This document shows, in pieces, positions 26,171-36,707 of a DNA stretch of 64,000 bases. Under the pieces are notes generated by a model. The model saw nothing but the letters and a program-made list of their open reading frames with translations. It was not told the DNA's origin and made no database searches. This DNA comes from Hydrogenophaga sp. (GTDB taxonomy: Bacteria > Pseudomonadota > Gammaproteobacteria > Burkholderiales > Burkholderiaceae_C): assembly GCF_011390835.1 (NCBI RefSeq), contig NZ_JAABRQ010000012.1:1-64000 (forward strand). The letters run 5' to 3'. Numbering within the stretch: the stretch's first letter is position 1; each line of letters opens with the position of its first letter. The position numbers and the translations under genes were made by a program.

Positions 26171-26324
26171 ATTGGCGTGCTCTCCCGAACTGAACAGGCA
26201 ATGTCGTCATCTCGCCTTGGCCTCTCTTGCTCGGTGATCCTTTGACGCCTCGGCAGACTCCCGTGTCTCAAGATCGGGATTGTGATGGGTACGAGCTAGG
26301 CGAATTGACACGAAAGGAGATGTC

Positions 26325-27098
26325 TTGATAAAGACGGGACGCATACGTTTCGCGCTGCGATGGGCATTCGGGCACTTCTTGGTCAGTGCCTTGGTGGTGT
26401 CCTTGGCCGCAATCTTGGTTTTTTTGATTTGGTACCCGTCCCCCTGGCGGGAGATGTTGGGCATCGGATCAATTTTTGCGCTGGTAGCCGTGGTGGACTT
26501 GGTGTGCGGGCCTATCTTGACCTTGGTGCTTGCGAGCCCAGTGAAATCGAGACGGGAACGATGGCTAGATTTGACGCTCGTGGCGCTCATCCAAATCGCT
26601 GCCTTGGGCTATGGCCTCTGGTCAGTGGCTTCAGCGCGTCCTGTTGTGCTGGTTTTTGAGGTTGATCGTTTGTTTGTCTTGACGGCCAACGAGGTGCAGA
26701 TGGAGTTACTTGGTCAAGCTCCCGAAGCGCTGAATCAACTCTCATGGGCTGGAGTCGCCCGAGTGGGACTTCGTGAAGCCACTTCGCCGCAAGAGTACCT
26801 GAGCAGTGTCGAGCTGTCGATCCAAGGGATCACTCAAGCCATGCGTCCAAACTGGTGGCGGCTCTATGACGGTGAAGTGAAATCCGCCATTCTCAAGAAG
26901 GCTAAACCGCTCATCACGCTGAAGGAAAAACGACCTTTACAGGCTGATGAGCTGCAGCGAGCGGTAAGAAAGACCGGACGAAGTGCTGAGAGCCTGTATT
27001 TCCTACCACTAACTTCTAGCAAGGAGATGGGATGGATAGCATTGCTCGATGCCTCTGGAGAAATCGTGGGGTACGCACCCGTGGATGGATTTGACTGA
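26325..27098 (+). CDS. TfpX/TfpZ-family type IV pilin accessory protein
   Basis: A 257-residue inner-membrane protein with at least three hydrophobic segments in the first half (about 12-35, 45-68 and 82-100), then a soluble second half. It resembles TfpX/TfpZ proteins, which are encoded directly after certain pilin genes and help assembly of that particular pilin. The start codon is TTG, supported by AAGGAG seven bases upstream. Its position after the second pilin, and its more AT-rich composition, suggest that this pilin and its helper travelled together. Confidence 0.85.
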   Translation: MIKTGRIRFALRWAFGHFLVSALVVSLAAILVFLIWYPSPWREMLGIGSIFALVAVVDLVCGPILTLVLASPVKSRRERWLDLTLVALIQIAALGYGLWSVASARPVVLVFEVDRLFVLTANEVQMELLGQAPEALNQLSWAGVARVGLREATSPQEYLSSVELSIQGITQAMRPNWWRLYDGEVKSAILKKAKPLITLKEKRPLQADELQRAVRKTGRSAESLYFLPLTSSKEMGWIALLDASGEIVGYAPVDGFD

Positions 27099-27165
27099 AA
27101 TTGGTACGAGTGTGACGGTCTACGGGAAGAAGCAGCTTCACGAAATGCAAGTCGGGAGCAACTTG

Positions 27166-27681
27166 TTATTCAACTCGAAACCGCCCGCTCTTGCCCCCGG
27201 CCTTCTCCACCAAGCGCACCCCGCCCATCACCATGCCCCGATCCACCGCCTTACACATGTCGTAGATGGTGAGCAAGGCCACCGAGACAGCGGACAAGGC
27301 TTCCATCTCCACACCGGTCTGGCCGGTGCATTCCGCCGTGGCGCGGCAAAGAACTTGGTTCGCGGAGGCGTCCACCTCAAACTCAATCGCCACCCGCGTC
27401 AGCGCGATCGGGTGGCACAGGGGTATGAGGTCGCTCGTCTTCTTGGCGGCCTGGATGCCGGCGATGCGGGCGATGCCCAGCACATCGCCTTTTTTTGCAG
27501 TGCCCTGCTGGATAAGCGTCAGCGTGGCGGGCAACATGGTGATGTGGCCTTCGGCAATCGCTACCCGGTGGGTGCTGGCTTTCGCCGACACGTCGACCAT
27601 GTGCGCCTGACCCTGCTGATCGAAGTGCGTCAAGGGGCTGTCTGGGGAGGGTTGGGCGTCGGTGTGGGCAGGGGCGGTCAT
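27166..27681 (-). CDS. moaC: Cyclic pyranopterin monophosphate synthase
   Basis: MoaC converts 3',8-cyclo-7,8-dihydro-GTP to cyclic pyranopterin monophosphate in molybdenum cofactor synthesis. The 171-residue protein has the usual [17 protein letters not shown] start, [23 protein letters not shown] and [10 protein letters not shown], the last holding the conserved Lys and Asp of the active site. The start at 27681 (MTAPAHTDA) gives the normal length; the much longer frame upstream is antisense to the protease gene. It ends convergently against tfpX. Confidence 0.97.
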   Translation of the reverse strand: MTAPAHTDAQPSPDSPLTHFDQQGQAHMVDVSAKASTHRVAIAEGHITMLPATLTLIQQGTAKKGDVLGIARIAGIQAAKKTSDLIPLCHPIALTRVAIEFEVDASANQVLCRATAECTGQTGVEMEALSAVSVALLTIYDMCKAVDRGMVMGGVRLVEKAGGKSGRFRVE

Positions 27682-27750
27682 GGCAGCGCTTTGCGCCGGC
27701 TTTACAGCCGGTGGGTGGAAACCTTGGGGTGAAGGCGGCATCATACGGGG

Positions 27751-29346
27751 ATGACCTTTTTGACAAGCCTTCGGCCTGCCTGGCCGCGGTGGTCTGGCCC
27801 CCTGTTGGTGCTGGCGCTGCTGAGCGCATCGGCCAGCCTCTCGGTGGCGCAGACCGGCCTGCCACCCGTGGGCGCGGGCGTGTCTGGCTTGCCCAGCCTG
27901 GGTGACGGCGCGGGCATGACGGTGGCCGAGGAACGGCGGCTGGGCGACCGCATTGCGCGCGACATTTACCGTGACCCGGACTACCTGGATGACCCAGTGC
28001 TGGTCGACTACCTGCAGTCGGTGTGGCAACCTTTGTTGGCTGCGGCCCGTACGCGCGGTGACGTGGCGCCCGAGCTGAGCGAGCGGTTGGCCTGGGAGCT
28101 GATGATTTCGCGCGACAAGCGCGTCAACGCGTTTGCCCTGCCGGGCGGCTACCTGGGCGTGAACCTGGGCTTGCTGGCCGTGACTGAGCGGCCCGAAGAG
28201 CTGGCCTCCGTGCTGGCGCACGAGCTCAGCCATGTCTCGCAACGCCACATCGCTCGCATGATCGCCACGCAGGACCGACTCGCACCATGGATGCTGGGCG
28301 CCATGATTCTGGGTGCACTGGCGGCACGCAGCAACGTCGACGTGGCCAATGCCGCCATTGCGGGCAGCCAGGCAGTCGCAGCGCAAAGCCAGCTCAATTT
28401 TTCGCGCGACATGGAGCGCGAGGCCGATCGCGTGGGTTTCGGGATGCTGACCGGCGCGGGTTTTGACGGCCGGGGATTTGTCAGTATGTTCGACAAGCTG
28501 CAGCAGGCCGGCCGCCTCAACGACGATGGGTCGTTCCCCTACTTGCGCAGCCACCCGTTGACCGGCGAGCGCATCGCCGACATGCGCGCACGGCTGCCGC
28601 TGGTGGGCGCTGCCCCCGTCCATGGCCCGCTGCGCCAGGGCGCTGCAGGCGGCGCTGGCCAGTTGGGACCATCCACGCAACTGCATGTGCTCATGGCAGC
28701 CCGCGCCCGCGTCCTGGCGGAAAACAGCCCCGACCGCTGGCGCGACTGGCAGCAAAACGGGTCTTCCGCCGCTGCCTCGCCGGGCGATCGTTACGCTGCC
28801 GCCTACGCCAGCCTGCGCTTGGGGCAACGCGCGCAGGCCCTGGCGCTGGCGCAGCGGCTGCGCGGTGAGGTGGAATTGAGCCAGCGGACCGCCGTGGATC
28901 AGCTCCAGCTTGAGATCCTGCTTTCGCCTGGTGCGCCACTGACCGCCGCTGAACTGACGCTGCGCGCTCAGCTGGGTGACAAGGCCTGGGCTGGTGGCTC
29001 GCGTGCGGGGATGCTGCTCGGTGCGCAGGCTGCGCTGGCCAGCGACCAGCCGCAGCGGGCCAGCGCGCGCTTGCTGGACTGGGTGGTGCAGCACCCGCGC
29101 GATGCCCTGGCCTGGCAGACCTTGGCGCGTGCCCAGCAGGTGCAAGGCCAGACGCTGCGCGCCGTGCGCGCCGAGGCCGAGTCCAGGGTGGCGCAGCGCG
29201 ATTACGCTGGTGCGCTCGATCGTTTCAAGGCCGCGCAGGCGCTGCCGGCGGTGCTGCGGGCGGCCGACCCGATCGAGCTGGCGATCGTGGACAGCCGTCG
29301 GCGCGAGGTGGAGGTGTTGCTGCGCGAGGCCGAGTCGGAGAAGTGA
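27751..29346 (+). CDS. M48-family metalloprotease with TPR region (BepA-like)
   Basis: A periplasmic zinc protease of 531 residues. The signal peptide spans about residues 1-34. The M48 domain has HELSH (about 154-158) and the third zinc ligand in [10 protein letters not shown]. The second half is Ala/Leu-rich helical repeat, as in BepA/YfgC, which checks assembly of outer-membrane proteins such as LptD. The gene is divergent from moaC with a 69-base spacer. An outer-membrane quality-control role is inferred from the architecture. Confidence 0.9.
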   Translation: MTFLTSLRPAWPRWSGPLLVLALLSASASLSVAQTGLPPVGAGVSGLPSLGDGAGMTVAEERRLGDRIARDIYRDPDYLDDPVLVDYLQSVWQPLLAAARTRGDVAPELSERLAWELMISRDKRVNAFALPGGYLGVNLGLLAVTERPEELASVLAHELSHVSQRHIARMIATQDRLAPWMLGAMILGALAARSNVDVANAAIAGSQAVAAQSQLNFSRDMEREADRVGFGMLTGAGFDGRGFVSMFDKLQQAGRLNDDGSFPYLRSHPLTGERIADMRARLPLVGAAPVHGPLRQGAAGGAGQLGPSTQLHVLMAARARVLAENSPDRWRDWQQNGSSAAASPGDRYAAAYASLRLGQRAQALALAQRLRGEVELSQRTAVDQLQLEILLSPGAPLTAAELTLRAQLGDKAWAGGSRAGMLLGAQAALASDQPQRASARLLDWVVQHPRDALAWQTLARAQQVQGQTLRAVRAEAESRVAQRDYAGALDRFKAAQALPAVLRAADPIELAIVDSRRREVEVLLREAESEK

Positions 29347-29358
29347 ACGGGCTCGCGC

Positions 29359-29709
29359 TCAGCGCGCGAACACCGCCTTGAGCCCTGCGTCCACCACCAG
29401 CATCAACACCGAATAAATCAGCGAACCGATCAACGCAGCCCAGAAGCCGGGCACCTGAAAACCGTCGAGCAGGCTTGCGGCGGCCCAGAACATCAGCGCG
29501 TTGATGACGAAAAGAAACAACCCCAGCGTGACCACGGTCACCGGCAGGGTGAGCACCACCAGTAGTGGGCGCACCAGGGTGTTGAGCAAGGCGATGACGG
29601 CTGCCGCGATCAGCGCCGCGCTGTAGCTCTGAATCTGCACGCCGGGATAGAGGTAAGCCACCAGCAGCAGTGCACTGGCTGCGAGCAACCATTTGGCAAT
29701 TAATTTCAT
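29359..29709 (-). CDS. Small four-helix membrane protein (phage holin superfamily IV / PF04020 type)
   Basis: A 116-residue inner-membrane protein with four hydrophobic segments (about 4-20, 29-48, 52-75 and 85-108). The segment LNTLVRPLLVVLTLPVTVVTLGLFLF is represented by its LVRPLL and LP-T---LG pattern, typical of this family. Despite the holin-related name, these proteins are ordinary chromosomal genes of unknown function. The start at 29709 (MKLIAKW) is chosen because the longer frame adds Arg/Pro-rich codons. TerC is encoded just upstream on the same strand, 49 bases away. Confidence 0.85.
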   Translation of the reverse strand: MKLIAKWLLAASALLLVAYLYPGVQIQSYSAALIAAAVIALLNTLVRPLLVVLTLPVTVVTLGLFLFVINALMFWAAASLLDGFQVPGFWAALIGSLIYSVLMLVVDAGLKAVFAR

Positions 29710-29758
29710 GGGGTCAGCATAGCACTGGGCGGTGATGACGCTGCCCGGTGCCAGGAGA

Positions 29759-30481
29759 TCACGCCGCCTCGGCGGGCGGCTGCCGGGCGGCCAGCGCTTT
29801 GCCGATGGCCAGCACCAGCAAGGCCCCTGCGATGGCCGCACCGTACTTCACCAGTGACGATTGCGGGATTTTGACCATCCACTGCCACTGGCTGGGGTCG
29901 GCGAAAACCGGGTCGGTTACCAGCATGCCGCCGGCGATCCAGCCCAGCAGCATGCCGCCGGCTACGATGATGAAGGGAAAACGCGCCATCAGCTTGATGA
30001 CGATCTGGCTGCCCGCCACGATGATGGGAATGGAAATCAGCAGGCCCAGCACGACCAGCAGGGTGGAGTGTTCGCCTGCGTTTTGCGCCGCGCCCGCGAT
30101 CGCGATCACGTTGTCCACGCTCATCACCAGGTCGGCGACGATGATGGTCTTGATGGCCGCCAGCAGCTTGTCGCTGCCAGCCACATTGCCGTGCTCTTCC
30201 GAGTCAGGCGCCAGCAGCTTCACGCCGATCCACACCAGCAGCAGCGCGCCGACAAACTTGAGGAAAGGCAGGTTGAGCAGCGTCATCGCAAACAGGATCA
30301 GCACCACCCGCAGGACGATGGCGCCCGCTGTGCCCCAGATGATCCCTTTGGTACGCTGTGCTGGCGGCAGCTTGCGGCAGGCCAGTGCAATCACCACCGC
30401 GTTGTCGCCACCCAGCAGGATGTCGATCACCACGATCTGGCCCAGCGCAACCCAGAAGGCCGCCGATGTCAGGAATTCCAT
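29759..30481 (-). CDS. TerC-family membrane protein (probable metal transporter)
   Basis: A 240-residue protein with about seven membrane segments. It has the TerC signatures DILLGGDNAVVIALACR near the N-terminus and VMSVDNVIAIAG mid-protein, in which Asp and Asn lie inside the membrane and are thought to bind a metal ion. Family members such as Alx are linked to manganese export, others to tellurite resistance or metalation of exported enzymes. The small PF04020 gene lies downstream. A folded leader may precede the start codon and is listed separately. Confidence 0.92.
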   Translation of the reverse strand: MEFLTSAAFWVALGQIVVIDILLGGDNAVVIALACRKLPPAQRTKGIIWGTAGAIVLRVVLILFAMTLLNLPFLKFVGALLLVWIGVKLLAPDSEEHGNVAGSDKLLAAIKTIIVADLVMSVDNVIAIAGAAQNAGEHSTLLVVLGLLISIPIIVAGSQIVIKLMARFPFIIVAGGMLLGWIAGGMLVTDPVFADPSQWQWMVKIPQSSLVKYGAAIAGALLVLAIGKALAARQPPAEAA

Positions 30482-30489
30482 AAACTTTT

Positions 30490-30575
30490 CAAGGTGGGGC
30501 GCACCGTGGGCACCGGTTCGGGCCCATGAGGATGGGGGTTGGGTGACCCGCCTTAGGCAGGTGGGACGGACCTTG
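30490..30575 (-). promoter_or_regulatory. Structured leader candidate ahead of terC
   Basis: On the minus strand CAAGGT and ACCTTG enclose about 75 bases that contain CCTGCC-TAA-GGCGGG and TGGGC...GCCCA hairpins; the outer stem ends 8 bases before the terC start. TerC genes are often under a manganese-sensing yybP-ykoY riboswitch, but I do not find its conserved loop sequences here. Confidence 0.35.
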
Positions 30576-30711
30576 TTGACCAGCTGGCCACTGGGTCACA
30601 GGATTGTATCGACGCCGACCTGTCGCCAGCTGTCAGTCCACTTGTTGCCAGCAGGGCATGCATCGACCGAGGGGATTGACCACGCACCCTGCTCTGTGGG
30701 CCCCGCTGGCT

Positions 30712-31143
30712 ATGATCGATCTCCCCATGGCCGGCATCCACATCACCGACATCGAAGCCGCGATCAACCACTGGCGCGCCCGCTCACCGTCCGCCGACGG
30801 GGGCGCGCTGGCGCCGCCTCTGCGCGCGCTGGCCGAGGTGTACGCCCTTTTGGTCTACCACGGCGAAACCGAGGCCGACGAAGCCACGCTGCCTGCGGAG
30901 GCAAAAGCCGCCTGGCAGGTCTGGTTCGACAGCACGCCCGACACACCCTGCATCGCGATCTGTTCCACCAGCCAGGGCGATGCCATGTGCAAAGGCTGCG
31001 GCCGCAGCTTCGACGAGGTGCAGCGCTGGACCGAGATGAGCCCGGGCGAGAAGCGCTCCACCTGGCGCCGCATCACGCTCGACGGCACAGCCTGGCGCTT
31101 CAACCGCTATGCCGAGCGGGCGTTGGAAAGCAAGGCGGGCTGA
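30712..31143 (+). CDS. DUF3717-DUF1289 fusion protein
   Basis: A 143-residue soluble protein with two small domains. The first (ITDIEAAINHWRARSP...ALAEVYALLVY) matches DUF3717. The second has TPCIAICS---GDAMCKGCGRSFDEV-RW, the DUF1289 pattern with four cysteines that may bind iron or zinc. Each is usually seen as a separate small protein. Function is unknown for both; DUF1289 proteins often accompany metal or Fe-S related genes. The start could also be ATG 30727 (MAGIHITD); neither has a strong Shine-Dalgarno. It is convergent with purB. Confidence 0.82.
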   Translation: MIDLPMAGIHITDIEAAINHWRARSPSADGGALAPPLRALAEVYALLVYHGETEADEATLPAEAKAAWQVWFDSTPDTPCIAICSTSQGDAMCKGCGRSFDEVQRWTEMSPGEKRSTWRRITLDGTAWRFNRYAERALESKAG

Positions 31144-31177
31144 CGCATCGCATGAGGGGAAGCCCCTCTCAGAACGC

Positions 31178-31248
31178 CGCGGATCTGGCTCCGCCAGTCC
31201 GCCAGCGTTGCCCCCCTGGGGGGGTGACGCCGCAGGCGGTGCGGGGGG
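31178..31248 (-). repeat. C/G-tract repeat element, copy D
   Basis: GCTCCGCCAGTCCGCCAGCG, TTGCCCCCC, GGGGGGGTGACGCCGCAGG, CGGTGCGGGGGG on the plus strand. Its G-tract directly abuts the purB stop codon, in a convergent interval as for copy C. Confidence 0.75.
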
Positions 31249-32802
<1,554 letters not shown>

Positions 32803-32821
32803 TCACCCATCACCCAAGTCC

Positions 32822-33436
32822 ATGAAACTGATTGGCGCCATCACCAGCCCCTACGTTCGCAAGGTGCGCATCGTCATGGCCGAAAAGAAGCTGGATTACC
32901 AGTTCCTGCCCGAGGACGTGTGGTCGGCGACCACCCAGATCGGCGCGTCCAACCCGCTGGGCAAGGTGCCCTGCCTGGTGATGGAAGGAGCCGAGGCGGT
33001 TTTTGACTCGCGCGTCATCGTCGAGTACCTCGACACCCTGTCCCCGGTGGGCAAGCTCATCCCGGGTCAGGGCCGCGAACGAGCCGAGGTCAAGACCTGG
33101 GAAGCGCTGGCCGACGGTGTGCTCGATGCCGCTATCCTCGCGCGCCTGGAAGCCACCTGGCCCGGCCGCGACGAGGGACAGCGTTCCCAGGCCTGGATCG
33201 ATCGCCAGCTGAGCAAGATCAACACGGCCTTGGCCGCCATGGCGCGTGGTCTGGGCGACAAGCCCTTTTGCTCCGGTGTGCATTTCAGCCTGTCCGACGT
33301 GGCTGTGGGCTGTGCCTTGGGCTACCTCGACTTCCGCTTTCCCCAGATCGACTGGCGCACGCCCCACCCCAACCTGACCAAACTCAGCGACAAGCTGGCC
33401 CTGCGGCAGAGCTTTATAGATTCTCGACCAGACTAG
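32822..33436 (+). CDS. Glutathione S-transferase family protein
   Basis: A 204-residue protein starting MKLIGAITSPYVRKVRIVMAEKKLDY (first residues only used here), in which the Ser-Pro-Tyr near residue 9 is the usual glutathione site. NPLGKVPCLVMEGAEAVFDS provides the cis-proline and gamma-glutamyl binding residues. An alpha-helical domain follows from about 85. ATG at 32822 is chosen because the fold begins there. It resembles YibF-type GSTs. Substrate unknown. A long hairpin follows its stop. Confidence 0.88.
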   Translation: MKLIGAITSPYVRKVRIVMAEKKLDYQFLPEDVWSATTQIGASNPLGKVPCLVMEGAEAVFDSRVIVEYLDTLSPVGKLIPGQGRERAEVKTWEALADGVLDAAILARLEATWPGRDEGQRSQAWIDRQLSKINTALAAMARGLGDKPFCSGVHFSLSDVAVGCALGYLDFRFPQIDWRTPHPNLTKLSDKLALRQSFIDSRPD

Positions 33437-33438
33437 GC

Positions 33439-33472
33439 ACACCCCCGCGCCACAGGCGCGGCGCGGGGGTGT
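33439..33472. terminator. Hairpin between convergent genes
   Basis: ACACCCCCGCGC (33439-33450) pairs perfectly with GCGCGGGGGTGT (33461-33472), a 12-bp stem with a 10-base loop. It lies between the convergent GST and NTF2-like genes and could stop transcription from both sides, although a U-run is lacking. Confidence 0.65.
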
Positions 33473-33474
33473 CG

Positions 33475-33921
33475 TCAGGTGACGGCGCGCTTTTTCAACC
33501 AGCGCATCAACCCCCCCACCACCGGCAGCTTCTCGTACAGCTCCTCGGCCGCATCCCAGTAGTCGCGGTGGTCGCTGATGTGGCCGTCTGGCGTGAGGGT
33601 GAGGTGTGAGCCGCCGCGGATCACCTGTGGGCTGACAGTGTCGAAACGCTTGAAGCGAAAGTGCATCTCCCACACCAGAAACAGCTGCGTGTCATCGACG
33701 ATGCGCCGCGTGACCACAAAACGCGGCTCATGCAGGCTCTCGAACATGTGCTCGAAGATGCGGGTGATGGCGGCGGTGCCGAAGACTTCGTTGAACGGAT
33801 CCTTGAAACGCGCGCCCTCGGTGTAGAGGGCGGCGAGTTGCGGCAGGCTGTGTGGCGTCAGGGTCTCGAACTGACGGGCGATCTGCTCGGCCGCAGCCCG
33901 GTGGTCGCGCGCTTCGCTCAT
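33475..33921 (-). CDS. NTF2-like (SnoaL-fold) protein
   Basis: A 148-residue protein of the cone-shaped NTF2/SnoaL fold: helix-rich start, FKDPFNEVFG, then beta strands such as TQLFLVWEMHFRF and ends DHRDYWDAAEELYEKLP, a typical closing element of the nuclear-transport-factor-2-like family. It is the last gene of an eight-gene operon read from 40.8 kb and overlaps the SDR stop/start by 4 bases. Members found next to photo-oxidative stress genes are presumed to bind a small lipid-like molecule, but nothing is proven. Confidence 0.85.
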   Translation of the reverse strand: MSEARDHRAAAEQIARQFETLTPHSLPQLAALYTEGARFKDPFNEVFGTAAITRIFEHMFESLHEPRFVVTRRIVDDTQLFLVWEMHFRFKRFDTVSPQVIRGGSHLTLTPDGHISDHRDYWDAAEELYEKLPVVGGLMRWLKKRAVT

Positions 33922-34814
33922 AAACCGGTGAAGCGGCGAACCGCCGGGAAGTAGGCCCGGTAGGGCAGCAGGCTGAGCAGTTTCATCACGCGGGTGAAAC
34001 GCTTGGGGTAGTGGATTTCAAACTCGCCCCGCGCCCAGCCGGCGATCATGTCTTGGGCTGCCTGCTCGGGGGTGATGAGCGCGGGCATGGTGAAGTTGTT
34101 TTGCGCCGTCAGCGGCGTTTGCACAAAGCCTGGGTGCACCACGCTCACGCCCACGCCCAGCGGCTCCAGGTCGAGGTAAAGGTTTTCCGCCAGGTTGGTG
34201 AGCGCCGCCTTGGTGGGTCCATACGCCAAGCTCTTGGGCAGGCCGCGGAAACCGGCCACACTGCTGATCAGGCTCACATGGCCGCGGCCGCGCGCGATCA
34301 GCGCGGGCAACACCGCGTCCATGACATGCAGTGCGCCGGTGTAGTTGATGGCCAGGTGCTGCTTCAGATCGGCCATGTCTATCTCGGTGGCGCGCATCTC
34401 GCGGTAGTGGCCGGCGCAGTACAGCACCAGATCCAGCGGGCCCTGGGCCAGGATGGCCTGCGCCGTGGCGCGGACCGCCTCGGCGTCGGTCACATCGAGC
34501 GGCCAGGCCTGAGGAGCGTTGCGAGGGTCTTGGTGGTTGCTACTGTGCTGTTCGACAAAACGATTCAAGGCCTCGGCGCCGCGCGCCGAAACCAGCACCT
34601 GCGCGCCGAGGGCGTGCAGGGCCGATGCCGTGGCCGCGCCGATGCCGCTGGAGGCGCCGATCAGCCACACCCGCTGGCCACGCCAGTCGGTGATTCGTGG
34701 GTTGAAGCTGGGCCACCAGGCACTGCCGCGCGTCGGCGCCGCCGCCATAGGAATCGCGGTGGGCTGGTCTGCGGCGAATTGGCGAGGTGCGGTCATGGGT
34801 GCATCCTCACACAT
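33918..34814 (-). CDS. Short-chain dehydrogenase/reductase
   Basis: A Rossmann-fold oxidoreductase of 298 residues. The cofactor loop is IGASSGIGAA (about 52-61), the catalytic triad Ser in SLISSVAG and Tyr-x3-Lys in YGPTKAAL. An extra N-terminal tail of about 45 residues is unusual and may be a wrong start, but it is in frame with the overlap to the DUF3833 gene. It sits in the light/oxidative-stress operon next to the DUF3833 lipoprotein, with which it overlaps by 8 bases. The substrate is unknown; a lipid-derived carbonyl is plausible from context. Confidence 0.9.
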   Translation of the reverse strand: MCEDAPMTAPRQFAADQPTAIPMAAAPTRGSAWWPSFNPRITDWRGQRVWLIGASSGIGAATASALHALGAQVLVSARGAEALNRFVEQHSSNHQDPRNAPQAWPLDVTDAEAVRATAQAILAQGPLDLVLYCAGHYREMRATEIDMADLKQHLAINYTGALHVMDAVLPALIARGRGHVSLISSVAGFRGLPKSLAYGPTKAALTNLAENLYLDLEPLGVGVSVVHPGFVQTPLTAQNNFTMPALITPEQAAQDMIAGWARGEFEIHYPKRFTRVMKLLSLLPYRAYFPAVRRFTGL

Positions 34815-35349
34815 GGCGCTTGACGAAGGTGAGTTGCACTTCGCCCAAGTAGATGCCGAACTTGCTCATCATGGCCTTGTTGAGCATGACGCGATCGTCC
34901 ATCAGGTACATCCAGTCGTCGAACTGCACCTCGTACACCTTGCCGTCGACCGGCAGCGACAGCGTGTAACCCCAGCGGAACGCATTGCCCGCAGTCTGGC
35001 CGAAGGCGGTGCCGACCACGTCGTCCGCGGTGCCGCTGTAGCGGCCTTCGCCGAGGTACTTCATGCGCCAGATGCGCTTTTGTTTCTCACCGTCCGAGTA
35101 GATGAAATCTTCATCGAGCACACCGTCGGCGCCATTCCAGCTGCAGTTCATCACCACGGTGAAGCGGCGCGCCACCGTGCCGGAGCGGTCCAGAAAGACG
35201 CCGTACGCGTCGAGCGTGCCGTTGAAGTACTGGCGCAGATCCAGTTCGGGTTTCTGACCGGCGTAGTCGGAGATCTGCGGGCCGGCACAACCGGTGAGGG
35301 CGGCTGCACCCGCCAGGCCGGCGCCGAGCAAGAGTCGTCGTTGCATCAT
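34807..35349 (-). CDS. DUF3833 lipoprotein
   Basis: A 180-residue lipoprotein with a short signal peptide ending in the lipobox LTGC at about residue 21, so it should be anchored in the outer membrane. The body has the DUF3833 features DLRQYFNGTLDAYGVFLDRSG and YWTLS-like strands, with VQFDDWMYLMDDRVMLNKA near the end; the two quoted stretches are at about residues 37 and 141. The family typically accompanies the SDR, chalcone-isomerase-like and methyltransferase genes found here. Function unknown; binding of a lipid product is a reasonable guess. Confidence 0.88.
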   Translation of the reverse strand: MMQRRLLLGAGLAGAAALTGCAGPQISDYAGQKPELDLRQYFNGTLDAYGVFLDRSGTVARRFTVVMNCSWNGADGVLDEDFIYSDGEKQKRIWRMKYLGEGRYSGTADDVVGTAFGQTAGNAFRWGYTLSLPVDGKVYEVQFDDWMYLMDDRVMLNKAMMSKFGIYLGEVQLTFVKRHV

Positions 35350-36707
35350 GAGGGGACTTTCAGGGAGGCAGAGAGAGGGCTGGCCGCGCGCTGTTCAGGG
35401 CGGATGACCAGGGTGTATAGGGCACCGCCCGCCAGCAGCTTGAGGGCGCAAGGCAGCAGGCAGTAGGCGAAGGTGAGGGTCCACAGGGCTTGCGCATCGC
35501 GCGCGCCAGGCGTGTAGCCAAACCAGGCCAGCAACGGCAGTGCGAGGCCGGCGGCGAGCGCCAGGTTGAGCTTGGCGGCGAAGCTCCACCAGCCGAAGTA
35601 GGCGCCTTCTCGCTGGCCACGCTCGCCGAGCCGACCGATCACGCCGGCCAGCATTGCGCCGGGCAAGGCCAGGTCGGTGCCGACCGCGATGCCCGAGAGC
35701 GCGCACACGATCAGGAACGGCACGATGTCACCCGTGCCCAGCGTGGCGGTCCACACGAACACCGCGACCGCCAGCGCCATGCCGGCCAGCCAGGTGCGCG
35801 CCAGCCCGAAGCGGCTCACCGCGCGCACCCACAACGGGATGGAGAGCGCAGCAAACAGAAAGTAGATCGCGAGGAAGGCCGGCTCCTGCGCGGGCGTGGC
35901 CTGCAGCCGGTCTTGCACAAAAAACAGCACCAGGGTCGCCGGTATGGCGCTGGCGGTGCCGTTGAGCACAAACACGGCCAGTAGCTTCTGGAATGCGGGC
36001 TGGCGCAGCGGCGACAACGAGGGCAGGGCAGTGGCCGAGGCGTCGGGCTTGTTAGCAGGATGGGTGTTCACGGGCCGCACTGAGCGACTCCAGGCCCACC
36101 AGCCCAGCGTGAGCAACACCGCAAAGGTGGACACCGTCACGCCCAGGCCCAGCGTGCCCGGCAGCACCGCGGCCACCAGCACGCCCACCAGCGCCAGCGC
36201 CTCGCGCCAAGCGACCACGCGGCTGCGCTGCGCCTCATTGCCGCCCAGCCGCGCGCCCCAGGCCTGGTGCGCCACGCTGACCACGCTGTAGGCGGTGTAG
36301 GTGACGGCCATGACCGCGCCGGCCCAGCCCAGCAGCGCGGCCATGCCGGCGGCCTGCACCGCGGCGGGCGGGAACAGCAGGCCCCACAGGCCCAGCGCCA
36401 GCACCACCGCCGAAACCGCCGCAGCGCCCAGCACCGCGCCGATCGAGCGCGCAAACAGGCGGTCGCACCAGCGGCCGATGATGGGGTCGAGCACGGCGTC
36501 GACCAGGCGCGCGCCCAGCAGCACGGCGCCCAGCGCGGCCAGCGGCGCAGCGAACTCGCGCGCATAGTGGTTGGGCAGGATGACGTAAAGCGGCAGCGCC
36601 ACAAAGGCCAGCGGCAGGCCGAGCAGGCCGTAGCCCAAGCCGTGGCGCCAGGCGCCCGCACCGATGAACCGGGCCGCTGGCTCGCTCACCGGTGCGGATG
36701 CGTTCAT
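35346..36707 (-). CDS. MFS transporter
   Basis: A 453-residue protein with about twelve membrane segments and a central cytoplasmic loop near residues 205-225 (SVRPVNTHPANKPD). The pattern DAVLDPIIGRWCDR in the loop after the second segment places it in the sugar/cation MFS group (GPH type). It overlaps the DUF3833 gene by 4 bases and the chalcone-isomerase-like gene by 4 bases, so all are co-translated. In this context it might move a lipid or pigment intermediate. No specific substrate can be read from the sequence. Confidence 0.88.
   Translation of the reverse strand: MNASAPVSEPAARFIGAGAWRHGLGYGLLGLPLAFVALPLYVILPNHYAREFAAPLAALGAVLLGARLVDAVLDPIIGRWCDRLFARSIGAVLGAAAVSAVVLALGLWGLLFPPAAVQAAGMAALLGWAGAVMAVTYTAYSVVSVAHQAWGARLGGNEAQRSRVVAWREALALVGVLVAAVLPGTLGLGVTVSTFAVLLTLGWWAWSRSVRPVNTHPANKPDASATALPSLSPLRQPAFQKLLAVFVLNGTASAIPATLVLFFVQDRLQATPAQEPAFLAIYFLFAALSIPLWVRAVSRFGLARTWLAGMALAVAVFVWTATLGTGDIVPFLIVCALSGIAVGTDLALPGAMLAGVIGRLGERGQREGAYFGWWSFAAKLNLALAAGLALPLLAWFGYTPGARDAQALWTLTFAYCLLPCALKLLAGGALYTLVIRPEQRAASPLSASLKVPS

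Noticed and set aside
27682-29145. Long N-terminal extension of the moaC frame
   Set aside because: It is antisense to the M48 protease gene; MoaC has its normal length from the ATG at 27681.
29359-29709. Phage holin
   Set aside because: The family name includes holin, but the gene stands among housekeeping genes with no lysis or phage gene nearby.
30490-30575. yybP-ykoY manganese riboswitch
   Set aside because: The location ahead of terC fits, but the conserved loop sequences of the class are not seen; kept only as a structured leader.
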